In this document: piece after piece, positions 17,832 to 27,061 of the stretch
Position numbering within the stretch: the stretch's first letter is position 1
How the letters are laid out: each line of letters starts with the position of its first letter
Assembly (NCBI GenBank): GCA_965198675.1
Contig: OZ240666.1
Span: 1,302,001 to 1,366,000, forward strand
Direction of reading: 5' to 3'
Length of the DNA stretch: 64,000 nt
From: Prochloron sp965198675
GTDB taxonomy: Bacteria > Cyanobacteriota > Cyanobacteriia > Cyanobacteriales > Prochloraceae
Notes under the pieces: model-generated
The model's database searches: none
What the model saw: only the letters and a program-made list of their open reading frames with translations
What the model was told of the DNA's origin: nothing
Program-made: the position numbers and the translations under genes

Positions 17832-18589
17832 CTATATTCCCCAATGTTGCAACTTTGCTTTCACTAACTCTATGGGAATAGCAATACCGCAGTCCACTTC
17901 CCAATCTACTCCCGCGAACTGCAACTTACTACAACCAAATCCTACAGCTACGGCGATACCGATAACTCGCTGATTGGTATCTAAAACTGGACCACCAGAG
18001 TTCCCTGGAGCCAACTTAGCAGATAATTGGAGAAATTCCGATGATTTATCCCTTACTGCTCCTTTACTAACCATCCAGTCTTCCCCATTGTTGGGGTTAC
18101 CGATCGCCCGAATGAGGGCGTTTTTGCTAATAGGAGTGGTAGAGATAGGTAAGGGTTGTATATCCTGGGGAATGTCTGTGACAGTGAGTACGGCTAAATC
18201 TAATTTCTCTTCTGCTTTGGTTGTGTGCGCAATTTGTCGTCGCCGGAATTGTCCGGGGGGTGGCTCACTATACCATTCATTCTATCTCAATTTTGGTCTT
18301 GTCCTGGGATTGGTCTTCTGGTAGCACTACATGGCGATTAGTGACGACACCTTCTCGTTTCACAACCCAACCTGTACCCACTCCTAAGCGCTGAGGACTT
18401 TTGACGATAATTTTAACTATGGACCGCTTTACAGTTACATCCGGTTCTTCTTGGGGGAAGGGTATTTTTGATACTGGTTATAGGGGAAGTCCCCGTGAGG
18501 AGAAAGAAAAATACCACGGGGGGTAAGGTGAGGAGCAGGAGGGCGAATAATTGTAGTTGTAGTTGTTTGGAGAAGCGACGATAACCCAT
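17832..18589 (-). pseudogene. Broken trypsin-like serine protease gene
   Basis: Three frames read in order as one secreted protease. From the ATG at 18589 comes a signal-anchor (LFALLLLTLPPVVFFFLL), then, after a shift near the C5 run at about 18466-18470, GVGTGWVV and TNRHVV with the catalytic His. The frame breaks again at about 18276-18283, where GAAT is duplicated in tandem (GAATGAATGG on the coding strand). Removing one GAAT restores EWYSEPPPGQFRRRQIAH, leading to LDLAVL (Asp) and APGNSGGPV (Ser) and ending KLQHWGI at 17832. All three catalytic residues survive. Both lesions look like replication slippage and the decay seems recent. Confidence 0.8.
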
Positions 18590-18794
18590 AATTACTTGAA
18601 AACAGAGGGAAGGGTATATTTTTATATTAGCATATTTGAGAAGCCTTCATCTTCTCTACAGACACAAAAACCACAAAGGAGTTGATGTTGTGAGTAGCAA
18701 AGTTTCTTTGTAGGGTGGGCAAAGTAGCGAAAAATTTATAATTCATAGTTTGAGATTAATTTAATACTTTGCCCACCAGCCCGGAATCTGGTAT

Positions 18795-18877
18795 ACTATA
18801 TAGCAAGCCTAAATCAATTGTACACCCGGAAGCCCCCGCCAAGCTATAATTGCACAAATGATTTAGGTTCACTATAG
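18795..18877. repeat. R6 inverted repeat, MITE-like
   Basis: The left end TATAGCAAGCCTAAATCAAT and the right end, which reads in reverse complement as GCTATAGTGAACCTAAATCA, form long imperfect arms around a C-rich loop. Similar ends bound 10076-10216. It sits in the 727-bp gap 18590-19316, which otherwise holds R8 palindromes (near 18713), a HIP1 site and short uninformative frames near 19046-19250. I recognise no gene there. Confidence 0.55.
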
Positions 18878-19316
18878 CTCTCTGGTAAGGCGTGGGCAAT
18901 AATGACTTTACTTTCTTACTAGGGTAGCAAACGTTTTCCTAATTGCCCACCCTACGATTAATAAATGTAAAGTTTTGTAACAAAATTACACATTTCTGGA
19001 CTATCGCCCTTTATAATTAGTAGAATAACAACGATTTTACCACCATGGAGGTTTCCAAGAATGCCAGTAGCAGAGACTGGGGCTATAGCAGCATTTTTAG
19101 ATCGCAACGCTCCAACCAGGGTTTATTGCAAATAATAAAATTGTCTCTTGACATGAGAGCGATCGCCCAATAAAAGATTGACACAATTATGGCAATTATT
19201 CATGGACTTGGTTATCGTTTCTCGGTAGAAGAAAATGCCTCGGCTCTAAATTGTTCATAATTTATCTATATTATTGGCTCTCAAACGTTACGCTTATGGG
19301 CGCAAGCCTTGCGCCC

Positions 19317-20012
19317 CTAAGTTTCGAGCAACGACCCATGGTGCGCCGAATTGATTCCAGCTTGTAACACAGTCAATACCCGTTGCATATTTCCTTGCAA
19401 CATAGCCCCAACATCTAACCGCAAACCGGGAAACACCAGAGAACAAATCATACCTTCCTCCTCTATCAACTCAATATAATCCCCACCCTGCAAACTAAAC
19501 CAATCAATTTTTTGGTCAAATACCTGCCAAACAATATATTCTTGTACTCCACTGCGCCCATAAGCACGTTTTTTATCTCCTAAATCTATAGTTGCACTAC
19601 TAGCAGCAATTTCAACTACTAATTCTGGTGCGCCTTCCAAATATCCCTCTTCACTAAAACTTGACTGTCCACCGTTTTCTGGGCTAATGAGTAAAACACC
19701 ATCGGGTTGCACTTCATTATCTATATTTAAGCGAACTGTTGGCTCAATACCCATTTGCACTCCAGGTGTAGCTGCTTGATAAACTCCCAGCCAAGTGATT
19801 ATACGTCCGTGGGGTTCGGCGTGGGGTTTAAAGCGTAAGGGGGAAGCCATATAAACAATTCCTTCAATCAACTCTGCTTTTTTAACTTCTGGCATTGCTT
19901 TGTAACGACGCTGGAATTGAAGACGAGTCAAGCGATCGCCATTTTCTAATGGTGGCAATTGTTGGGGAACATAGCCACTAGACGTTAAAGATTTAGGTAA
20001 TGAAGCAGTCAT
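19317..20012 (-). CDS. Uma2 family endonuclease-like protein
   Basis: A 231-residue protein of the Uma2 (DUF820) family, very abundant in cyanobacteria and predicted to have a PD-(D/E)XK nuclease fold. Family landmarks: KKAELIEGIVYMASP near residue 45, PHGRIITWLGVY, QPDGVLLI near residue 98 and APELVVEIAASSA near residue 127 (the Glu-X-Ala core, often Glu-X-Ser), followed by KKRAYGRSGVQEYIVW. No signal peptide. The biological role of Uma2 proteins is unproven. It is on the same strand as the metallo-beta-lactamase gene upstream but 60 bp away. A second, broken Uma2 gene lies at 35967-36533. Confidence 0.88.
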   Translation of the reverse strand: MTASLPKSLTSSGYVPQQLPPLENGDRLTRLQFQRRYKAMPEVKKAELIEGIVYMASPLRFKPHAEPHGRIITWLGVYQAATPGVQMGIEPTVRLNIDNEVQPDGVLLISPENGGQSSFSEEGYLEGAPELVVEIAASSATIDLGDKKRAYGRSGVQEYIVWQVFDQKIDWFSLQGGDYIELIEEEGMICSLVFPGLRLDVGAMLQGNMQRVLTVLQAGINSAHHGSLLET

Positions 20013-21086
20013 GATAAAAATCTCAAAGGTTGAGATGGATGTAATTCTATCTTAGATTAAAATTGTCAATATTATAGCTGACACAGGGGTGTAGGTATTT
20101 GCTGCTTAATAAATGTTCTGTGTTCATTAATCTGGTTAGTATAATCTGTCTTATTGCCATTTATCTTAATTGCCAGGGTTCCCCCACAACAACTATTCTT
20201 TTGTCTTCCTTTTGCAGGTAAAGGATTTAAATGCTGGGGTTGTACACTCAAAATCTTCTGAGCGCATTTTTTGGCTAATTGAGTACACCAAATATGGGGG
20301 GATGGATCCCCATCTCTAACCCCTGCTACAATCTCCTCTCGGGGGTGGGCAAAGGGCTGTCGCCCAATTGAGAAAATGACCAGATTGGGCTTTATTAATT
20401 CACACCATTGCCGCGCAAATGCTCGTTCATTCGTCCCACCGCCAGATTTACCACCATGATGGGGAAAAACCAGTATATCTGCTTGCAAATCAGTGTTATC
20501 TTGAATCAGATTATCCCATCCTATGGTATCAATATCCCCCCCTAAGATAGCAATTCTATGAGAATGGTGGACTAAACCAATAACGGCGGATATGGAGTTA
20601 GAAGTCAATTTCCTTCCTCGCAAATCTTTACCTCCCGCACCTCCGAGAATTAATGCAGGTGCTGGAGCTAGAACTTCTATCTCTACTTGAGAGGTGTTCA
20701 GCTTGCCAGTTTTGGTTGTAGTTAGTGATGGAGAAACTGTCGTTCCACGTTGGCCGGCATCTTTTACAGCATAACGCAGATCCTCCCAAATTTGACTTTT
20801 TTTGGTGGCATCGGGGTTTAACGTTTGCACGGAAGTCCCCACGCTCAGCGCTAGCGGCGTGGGGATGGACAGTGCGGAGAAAGAGAGGATTCGATGTCCT
20901 CTCTTTCTCCAATCACTGTGCTATGCTAAAAAAAAGAGACCGAACTGTATGCCAACCCGTCGAATAACCTATCGATTATATCCAAGCGTTGAGAGCTCAC
21001 GTAAATTGCACAGAGCTCGTAAGATGCACTGCGAGCTATACAATGCTGCCATCGCTAATCGTCAAACTCAATATAAGCGCTTCGGG

Positions 21087-21116
21087 CCTGCTCAGGTGCG
21101 GCTGCACAGGAGCAGG
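21087..21116 (+). repeat. 30-bp palindromic mini-repeat (P family) in tnpB
   Basis: CCTGCTCAGGTGC, a GGCT loop, then GCACAGGAGCAGG, which is an imperfect complement with two mismatches. The other copies are at 48745-48774 (perfect 13-bp arms) and 51199-51228 (same variant as this one). All three lie inside transposon nuclease genes. Removing 31 bp restores the tnpB frame here. Confidence 0.85.
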
Positions 21117-22165
21117 GGTGGACTATTTCGAGCAACAGAACTCTTTGCCAGCTTTCAAGGATGTTTGGCCGGAATACAAGGAGCTGGGTTCTCAAACTCT
21201 CCAGGCGACTCTAAAACGAGTAGATTTTGCCTATCAGCGCTTTTTCAATGGATTAGCCAAATATCCTAGATTCAAAGCAAAACGCCGTTACAGAGGATGG
21301 ACTTATCCAAGCAGTGCTGGTTGGAAAGTTCACAGTAATATGGGAGTGAATGGCCAACTTGAGTTGCGGCATTTCGGGATACAAATCCCCATGAGAGGGA
21401 AGGCCAGAACCTGGGGGAAGCCAACTACTTGCACTATATTTCTGAGCCATAACAAATGGTACGCTTCCATAACAGTTAATTGTGTCCCAGAAAGGCAAAC
21501 AGGCACAGAAGCTATTGGGTTGGACTTTGGGTGCAAAGTTGCCATAGCCACATCTTTTGGAGAGTTTATAGAAGCTCCAAAGTTCCAGGCTAAAGCAGCT
21601 CAGAAGGTCAAGCAGCTTTCCAAGCAGTTGAGAAAAAAGCGCCGACCAGAAAAGAGGAAGACTAGGGCTTCCCGTAGATGGCGCAAAGCACGAAATCTAA
21701 TCAGTAAAGTAAAGCGCAAAGTTGCCAATCAGCGCCACGACTGGTCTCCTTTAGGTGCAGCACAAATCGTTAGCAGTAATAGCTTGGTTGCTACTGAGAA
21801 ACTCACACCGAAGGTGCCGCCAAAGGCGTCCCTCAAGGGCATGACACGAAAGGGAAAGGGAAAGGGGAAACGGTCAAAGGCCGGCCTCAATAGGTCCCTC
21901 TTAGATGTAGCTATTGGCATGACGAAAGATGCCATTAAATACAAGGTCATTGAGGCGGATGGTGTTTATTTAGAAGCACCGACACAAAAGTTAAAACCCA
22001 CTCAAAGATGTGCTGAATGTTGGGAAACTACCAAGAAAACATTGAGCGAGCGTGTTCATGTTTGTCAGCATTGTGGGCATCAAGAAGACAGGGATATCAA
22101 TGCAGCTCAAGTGATGTTGGCTTGGGCTAGGGGACAGGAACTGTCCTCTTTAGACGTCGAGTCAC

Positions 22166-22230
22166 GTAGGATGCGTTAGCTGCCGTTAGGATGCGGTAGC
22201 TGCCGTTAGGATTAGCGTAACGCATCCTAC
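22166..22230 (+). repeat. 65-bp R2 repeat inserted near the 3' end of tnpB
   Basis: It begins GTAGGATGCGTTAGC and ends GCGTAACGCATCCTAC, so the ends are complementary. Excising these 65 bases restores the tnpB frame and a natural C-terminus. Other copies: 28536-28664 (compound) and 61293-61359 (inside a HEARO RNA). Confidence 0.85.
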
Positions 22231-22535
22231 CTTCATGCGGAAGTATGAAGCAACTAGGGGCGCTGAAGCGTCAGAAACGCCGTGCTCAGCGTAGCGGCAC
22301 GGCGTAGTTCATGTGAATGCTATTTATCCTCACATCCTCCTCTGAGAGGAGATTAATCAGCCCCCCAATATGGTCGGCATCAGCGTGGGAAATGAGAACA
22401 TGGGCAATTTCTTGAATATCTAAAGCTCTAAGGGTTTCAATCAAGGTAGCACGAGAGCCACAGTCTATGACTATGGTTTCATCTCTATCTCTGAGAAGAG
22501 TACAATTACCATGACCAACATCTAAAATAATCAAT

Positions 22536-22781
22536 TCAGGCAAGTCCATCGTTGTCATCGGGAGGGGTTGCTAATTCAAATTTCTCGAAGTAAAGTTCTT
22601 CAGATGTCTCCGCTGCTATATTTACACGAGCAAATAAACGGACATTTGGTTTTAATGCATCGTGGAGCGCCTTAGGAACCAGTGCAGCGGGAAACCGAAC
22701 TGTCTCATGAGGATTCCAGCCTGGAATAAAAGCGTTTATTACTTTTTCTCCAGATTCTTTCTCCAGGTTGCTGATCCTCAC
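22536..22781 (-). CDS. Small conserved-looking protein in the kinase-receiver operon
   Basis: 81 residues from a GTG at 22781. The same open frame continues upstream without a start for another ten codons (FSPGRKSYRTLV) back to the stop of the receiver gene, and those residues look like genuine coding sequence, so the true start is uncertain. The sequence (WNPHETVRFPAALVPKALHDAL, FARVNIAAETSEELYFEKFE) is a compact mixed alpha/beta domain with no signal peptide and no motif I recognise. Its end overlaps the start of the metallo-beta-lactamase gene by 23 bp, which implies translational coupling. Judging by position it may be an adaptor or inhibitor for that enzyme, but this is inference only. 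Confidence 0.65.
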   Translation of the reverse strand: MRISNLEKESGEKVINAFIPGWNPHETVRFPAALVPKALHDALKPNVRLFARVNIAAETSEELYFEKFELATPPDDNDGLA

Positions 22782-22814
22782 TAAGGTTCGATAAGATTTT
22801 CTCCCAGGGGAAAA

Positions 22815-23234
22815 TTACCCCCGAAATTCTCTCCTACACTTTTCAATTCCTTGGCGAATTATAGCTCCATCAACTTTATCTCGACTTAAAAGGATCGGTA
22901 TTTGCTTTCTAAATTTCCGAATGGACAAAGGTGCATCTATATCGGCGTATTGAGTTATGAGAAGGGAGGGAATTTGGCGCTGATACAAAGCGGCAACTAA
23001 TTGGGCGCCATAGAAATTAGCCAATCCAGAATAGCTCAAACGGTTATCACAGACAGCTCCTTGAGCATTGGCGGCAATCTGAGATGCCAACTGGTTGACA
23101 TCGGTGTAACTGCCATTTACCAATAACCAGGGTTCATAACCAGCATCTTCCAAATCCCATCCAGTGGTTTCTGCTAATTCTGGATCGTCATCAACGATAG
23201 CTATTCGCAGTGGTGAACTAGAAACAGATGTCAT
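22815..23234 (-). CDS. Stand-alone response-regulator receiver domain
   Basis: 139 residues. IAIVDDDPEL (residues 10-19) supplies the acidic pocket. CDNRLSYSG near residue 61 has the phosphoacceptor Asp in the usual DxxLxxxG setting, and LLITQYAD and ILLSRDK supply the switch Thr and conserved Lys region. There is no output domain. Its ATG overlaps the stop of the kinase gene (ATGA at 23231-23234), so the two are translationally coupled and the receiver is the likely phosphorylation target of that kinase. The signal would be passed by protein contact, possibly to the following two gene products. The divergent loop sequences make it an atypical receiver. Confidence 0.8.
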   Translation of the reverse strand: MTSVSSSPLRIAIVDDDPELAETTGWDLEDAGYEPWLLVNGSYTDVNQLASQIAANAQGAVCDNRLSYSGLANFYGAQLVAALYQRQIPSLLITQYADIDAPLSIRKFRKQIPILLSRDKVDGAIIRQGIEKCRREFRG

Positions 23235-25282
23235 TTTCCCGTACCTCCAACCAGGGGTAATTTCACAATAAATTCGGCTCCTCCCAATTCTCCCTTGGGT
23301 ATGGCTTGTACTTTACCTCCCATATCAGTAACAGAATCTTTGACAATTGTCAATCCTAAACCAGTTCCCCCCGGTTTAGTAGTTTGACCTGGTAACCAAA
23401 TCTCATCTAGTTCAATTCCTTCAATTCCCCCTCCATTATCGCACACTGTTATCCTCACCACATGGGCGATTTTTTTCGTGGAGATAACTACCAAGCGATT
23501 TTCCAATCTTCCACCTTCCACGGTCAATACGTTGAGGGTATTGGTCAACAGGTTAGTCAGGATAGCTTCCAGAAGGGCAACGCTACCACGGATAGAAAGC
23601 TCCTCATGAGATTTAGGGCTTTTTACTTTAATTTTAGCATCTTGGAACAAATCTTGAAACAGTGCTAAGATATTTTTAATCACATCATCGACGTATACCA
23701 CCCCAGAGCGCCGTTTATTTCGCCGCAACAATTCCAAAGGAAATGTGGCAAAAGTATTCCAGGACTTACTGATTCCATAAAGTTGGTCTACTGGTGACTT
23801 CAATGAATTAGCATATTGTTTTGGTAACAGTTCTTTCCCTTTCTTTTCGATTCTTTTGGCTATCTTACTTATCATAGTAATTGGCTTGTTAGACTCGTGG
23901 GCAAAAACTGCTGCGGTGGTGCCAGCAGTAGCTAAACTCCGATAAAGTTGAAGGTCCTCCCGTAATGCTTTTACTTGCTCCTCTTGTGCTTGTTCGTACC
24001 TTTGGAGAATTTCCAGGACTTGCCCCCGGTATTGTGGATTAATATCCCTTTCAATTTCCGACTCAATTTGTTCTCTTACCTCTCTTACTTGGCTAATAGA
24101 TTCTTGTTTGACTGTTTGCCGTTTATTTTCCCCTTCTTTCAACCTCTCTTTATGGAGCCAGTTCAATACATCGGTGGCAAACCTTTTCAGTTCCTCAAAA
24201 GCTTCGTTTTCCCTAAATCCGAGGCGATTTGTTGTTTGCTGGAGCTGGTTATGGATATCTTCCACCACCACCCTCCCGATAACTGTTTTGGTAGAAGGGT
24301 GAGCTTCTGGATTTCTAGCACGAGCTAAATTAATTCCCAGCCAATCATTCCGCCCATCCCCATAGGGTTGAACTCGCATCCCCCGATGATAGAGATGAAC
24401 GTTGCCAACTTTCTCCAGCCAATCTCTAACTTCCTTATAAGAAGCTTGTTTGGCGGAAAAGTTTTGAGGATTGAGTAAAAATATCCAGAGTTCAAATTCA
24501 GCGGATACGGTTTCATACTTGCTTCCAGAAAGTTGGTCATGATCTGCCCGATACAATAAGTCTCCTTTTCAATCAAACACTGCTGCTGAAGCACTTCCAT
24601 CTGAGTTTAAAGTTGCTTTTAAGTGATATTCAGCGTCCTCAAAGAAAGCTTGATTGACCTTCTTTTCTAGGTCAGGAAAACTAGGAGTCATGAGACGAGG
24701 GTGAAAAGAAACCTTAGTAGCAAAGGGATCCGCCAGCAATAACATATCCTTAGCCAGTCTTTTTAACTCCCGTCTCCCAAATTTGCGGTTCACATTTTCA
24801 ATCCTAATCTCTGTGCCGTGGTTTTTATCCGTAGAGTTACTGTTAATAGTTAAAACCACTTCTTCTACAGTATCCACTTGCTCAAAATCCCGCCAATTAA
24901 TTGTCAGAGAATATTCCACTCCCGGTTCCTGTTTCGGTCTGCTGCACAAGATGATGGAAGAACCTAGGCGCAAAGCAGCTAACCGACCTAACCCTTTATC
25001 CCCCACAGGTAGACGACCCAATTTCGTCCGTTTGTCCATCGCTTTTTGGGAGCGACCTAGCACCAGCCATCCTTTGCTAATATCATCCTGGTTCATCCCC
25101 ATACCGTCATCGGCAATAATAATGGAACCGCCTTTCTTTTCCGTGTTGAGGAACGTGACGGTACATTCCCTAGCATCGGCATCATAAGCATTTTTGACCA
25201 ATTCTATGATACCTTGATCTGGATTGGGAGTTAGCTCTTCACCCAGTCTACTCAATATATCTGGTGCAAATTGAAAATGCAT
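23231..25282 (-). pseudogene. Two-ATPase sensor histidine kinase (MORC/Hsp90-like plus HATPase), with one in-frame TGA
   Basis: The frame runs from the ATG at 25282 to 23231 with a single interruption, a TGA at 24569-24571. Reading it as Trp gives AVFDWKGDLLYRADHD, so a TGG to TGA change is likely. The N-terminal GHKL ATPase (residues 1-200) has ELVKNAYDADA, IADDGMGM and a GLGRLAALRLG lid, like MutL/Hsp90/MORC proteins. A linker with helices follows, then a His in FAHESNKPI, a plausible phosphoacceptor box, and a second HATPase with EAILTNLLTNTLNVL, VCDNGGGI and GGTGLGLTIVK. The protein would be cytoplasmic, with no membrane segment or known sensor. A split product could still form from a TTG at 24556. 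It is the first gene of a four-gene operon with receiver, small protein and MBL hydrolase. Confidence 0.8.
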
Positions 25283-25355
25283 TCTCTTTAAGTCCAACTA
25301 TAGGGGTGTGGGGGCGCCATGAGGTATATTGATGGCATATCCCTATTCTAACATC

Positions 25356-25763
25356 ATGACCATCAAAGAACAACTCCTGCAAGAACTGGAACAAATCCCT
25401 GAACCGAAACTTGAAGCACTTTTTAACTACCTCCACATCCTCAAAAAGCAATCCCACTCATCCCCATCCCAAAACCTCGAAACTCTCTTTAACACCCTTG
25501 CTCAACAATGGCGCACTGAAACCCGCTTTATTTCCTCTACTGACCAAATGGTTCTCCATCCTGCCTATCAACAAATCATCGGTCTTGGTGAAGCGGTGAT
25601 TCCCCTCTTGCTTAGAGAACTGGAACAAAAACCTGATCATTGGTTTTGGGCACTCAAATCCGTTTCCCGTGAAGATCCTGTACCACCTGAGTCCAGAGGT
25701 CGCATTCAGGAAATGATCGCTGCCTGGCTAAATTGGGGACGTTCCAAAGGTTACACATGGTAG
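25356..25763 (+). CDS. Conserved cyanobacterial hypothetical protein
   Basis: About 135 residues from MTIKEQLLQELEQIPEPKLEAL; an earlier ATG at 25329 is possible. The N-terminal part is an amphipathic helix pair ending in LHILKKQ. The C-terminal part, LGEAVIPLLLRELEQKPDHWFWALKSV and EDPVPPESRGRIQEMIAAWL, resembles a HEAT-like helical repeat common in cyanobacterial proteins that I know only as uncharacterised. The stop overlaps the ATG of the next gene (25757), so the two are probably co-translated. The ATG lies only 73 bp from the divergently transcribed kinase start, so the intergenic region must hold both promoters. Confidence 0.7.
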   Translation: MTIKEQLLQELEQIPEPKLEALFNYLHILKKQSHSSPSQNLETLFNTLAQQWRTETRFISSTDQMVLHPAYQQIIGLGEAVIPLLLRELEQKPDHWFWALKSVSREDPVPPESRGRIQEMIAAWLNWGRSKGYTW

Positions 25764-26236
25764 GCAACGAAATCTGGCAAAAATTTGCGACGGATGCGAT
25801 TGAAAAATAGTTTCCAAATCTCAAAGCTTCCGATTATCAAATCACGAGCCAGGACACCATAGACTACAACTGTGTCGCTTGGGCAGCCGAAGAAAACGAA
25901 ACATGGTGGTGGCCCGATCGTCAGTATATTTACTACTGGCCACCCAATGTTCCGAGAGAAACAACCTTGGAAGCTTTTATTCAAGCCTATCAGCTATTGG
26001 GCTATGAAGTTGGCGACACTCCTTCCTTGGAGCCTGGAATTCAAAAGATAGCAATCTATACCAATTATGGCAATATTCCTACCCACGTCGCTCGACAGCT
26101 ACCCAACGGCAACTGGAGCAGTAAATTAGGTTCTTACGAAGATATTGAACATACCACCTTAGAGAGTCTAACAGGTGACCAACCTGCCTATGGAAAAATT
26201 GCCTGCTACATGGCAAAAGAGTTAACTATAGGTTAA
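25757..26236 (+). pseudogene. Conserved hypothetical protein with an in-frame TAG
   Basis: It begins with an ATG overlapping the upstream stop and runs in one frame to 26236, apart from a TAG at 25808-25810 (codon 18; AIEK-stop-FPNLKASDYQ). A CAG to TAG change is the simplest explanation. The remaining 140 residues read cleanly: DYNCVAWAAEENETWWWPD, YYWPPNVPRETTLEAFIQAY, IAIYTNYGNIPTHVARQLPN and WSSKLGSYEDIEHTTLESL. I have seen this Trp-rich, Cys-Val-Ala-Trp family paired with the upstream gene type, and its function is unknown. A CVAWA segment and an HVARQ segment suggest a papain-like Cys/His arrangement, but that is speculative. Confidence 0.7.
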
Positions 26237-27004
26237 TTTATCTCCTATAGATAAAGTTTTCCCGGCTTCCGACTCTGGTATGATAGTATTGACGGCGAGA
26301 CGATAAAAATGATTAAAACGAGACTTATTCACCCAGGGGGGTAAAGATTTTTGCCGCTGATAGCTCAAGATTTTTTGGAAGTTAGGATATGGTTCTCCTG
26401 TTATAGCATCTCTGGTGGGGACAATGCAACGCTGACAGGGATTTATTCCTTGCAACAATAGGTGGTCTATCTTAAACTCCACTTTTTCTTCTACTGCCCC
26501 AAATAATCTATCTTCCCAAAAGGGAGGAACCCCGTCAATTTCCAAATTGCTCCTCAACCGCTTTCTCATATCTTCTACTGTTAAGGAATCAAACCAAGAA
26601 GCAACGGTTTCCAGAGTGGCTGTACTAATAATAGTGGGTCCGGAAGCAATAGTATCGTCAGGAAACCCGGTTATTTCATTTTGAACTAATTGTACCGGGA
26701 AACGGAAATAATTGCTTAACCAAGTTTCTAGGTCTTTTTGTTGTTGATAGACATGGAATGTGGCTTTTTGGTTGGTTCCTTGAATTTGTAAAGAGAGGGT
26801 GTTAGTCTTATAATTGAAGGAAGAACGCAGGAGATGAATTTTGCTGTGGCTTTTCCCGTTGACGAAGTTCCCCTTTTGGTCTACTATAGCAAAAGAGCGA
26901 TCCCCCTTCAATGCTCCACTCTTGAGAATGGTAGCTGAGTTGACAGCAACTGGATCTAAGGATTTAATTGGGTAGAGGAAGATTTTGGCTAGTTTGGGAG
27001 ACAT
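26222..27004 (-). CDS. MOSC domain-containing protein
   Basis: A 260-residue protein with the N-terminal MOSC beta-barrel (YPIKSLDPVAVNSATIL at residues 11-27, GDRSFAIVD near 35) and a C-terminal MOSC domain with GINPCQRCIVPTRD near residue 190, which holds the conserved Cys that ligates molybdenum or sulphur. The family includes mARC-like and YcbX-like molybdenum enzymes that reduce N-hydroxylated compounds. It is cytoplasmic and of normal length. The 3' end overlaps the convergent upstream gene by 15 bp. No molybdenum-cofactor gene is adjacent. Confidence 0.9.
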   Translation of the reverse strand: MSPKLAKIFLYPIKSLDPVAVNSATILKSGALKGDRSFAIVDQKGNFVNGKSHSKIHLLRSSFNYKTNTLSLQIQGTNQKATFHVYQQQKDLETWLSNYFRFPVQLVQNEITGFPDDTIASGPTIISTATLETVASWFDSLTVEDMRKRLRSNLEIDGVPPFWEDRLFGAVEEKVEFKIDHLLLQGINPCQRCIVPTRDAITGEPYPNFQKILSYQRQKSLPPWVNKSRFNHFYRLAVNTIIPESEAGKTLSIGDKLTYS

Positions 27005-27061
27005 ATTAGGGTGTGGGAATAGAGGGTTGACAATCTGGTAGGGGATAAGATATAACCTATA

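Larger units (their letters stand above)
20819..22307 (+). mobile_element. IS200/IS605-group element carrying only tnpB (IS1341 type)
   Basis: Boundaries are set by the split host gene and are exact to about 2 bp. Each end has a subterminal hairpin, as in IS200/605 elements: 20836-20865 (TCCCCACGC ... GCGTGGGGA) and 22278-22304 (CGCCGTGC ... GCACGGCG), both with loops resembling TCAGCGCTAGC. There is no target duplication and no tnpA; transposition would need a Y1 transposase supplied elsewhere. The 3' end of tnpB plus the right hairpin is where the guide omega-RNA of TnpB is normally made. Confidence 0.85.
20949..22307 (+). pseudogene. tnpB: RNA-guided endonuclease TnpB, disrupted by two small repeats
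   Basis: The N-terminus MPTRRITYRLYPSVESSRKL starts at 20949. After QYKRFG a 30-bp palindrome (21087-21116) shifts the frame; the continuing frame reads VDYFEQQNSLPAFKDVW and then a full TnpB body. RuvC residues are visible (GLDFGCKVA, VATEKL, DRDINAA), as is a zinc ribbon (CAECW, CQHCG). A 65-bp R2 repeat at 22166-22230 then creates an early stop. Deleting exactly those 65 bp restores VESPSCGSMKQLGALKRQKR to a TAG at 22305-22307, the very end of the element. TnpB cuts DNA under guidance of an RNA from the element end. This copy cannot make a full-length protein as written. Confidence 0.85.
20072..22558 (-). pseudogene. ComEC-like metallo-beta-lactamase-fold protein, split by a TnpB element
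   Basis: The gene is in two parts. The N-terminal part (22558 to about 22308) reads LIILDVGHGNCTLL and VLISHADADHIGGL, the HxxxDH metal-binding motif of the MBL fold as in the C-terminal domain of ComEC. The rest (about 20818 to 20072) continues PDATKKSQIWEDLRYAVKDA, RIAILGGDIDTIGWD and DILVFPHHGGKSGGG. Joining them at GGGGTT/TTCATG gives a smooth HMNPDATKKS, so the 1.49-kb element at 20819-22307 is inserted. The start overlaps the upstream 81-residue gene by 23 bp, which makes it the last gene of the kinase-receiver operon. Intact, it would be a soluble hydrolase of about 330 residues with unknown substrate. Confidence 0.85.
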
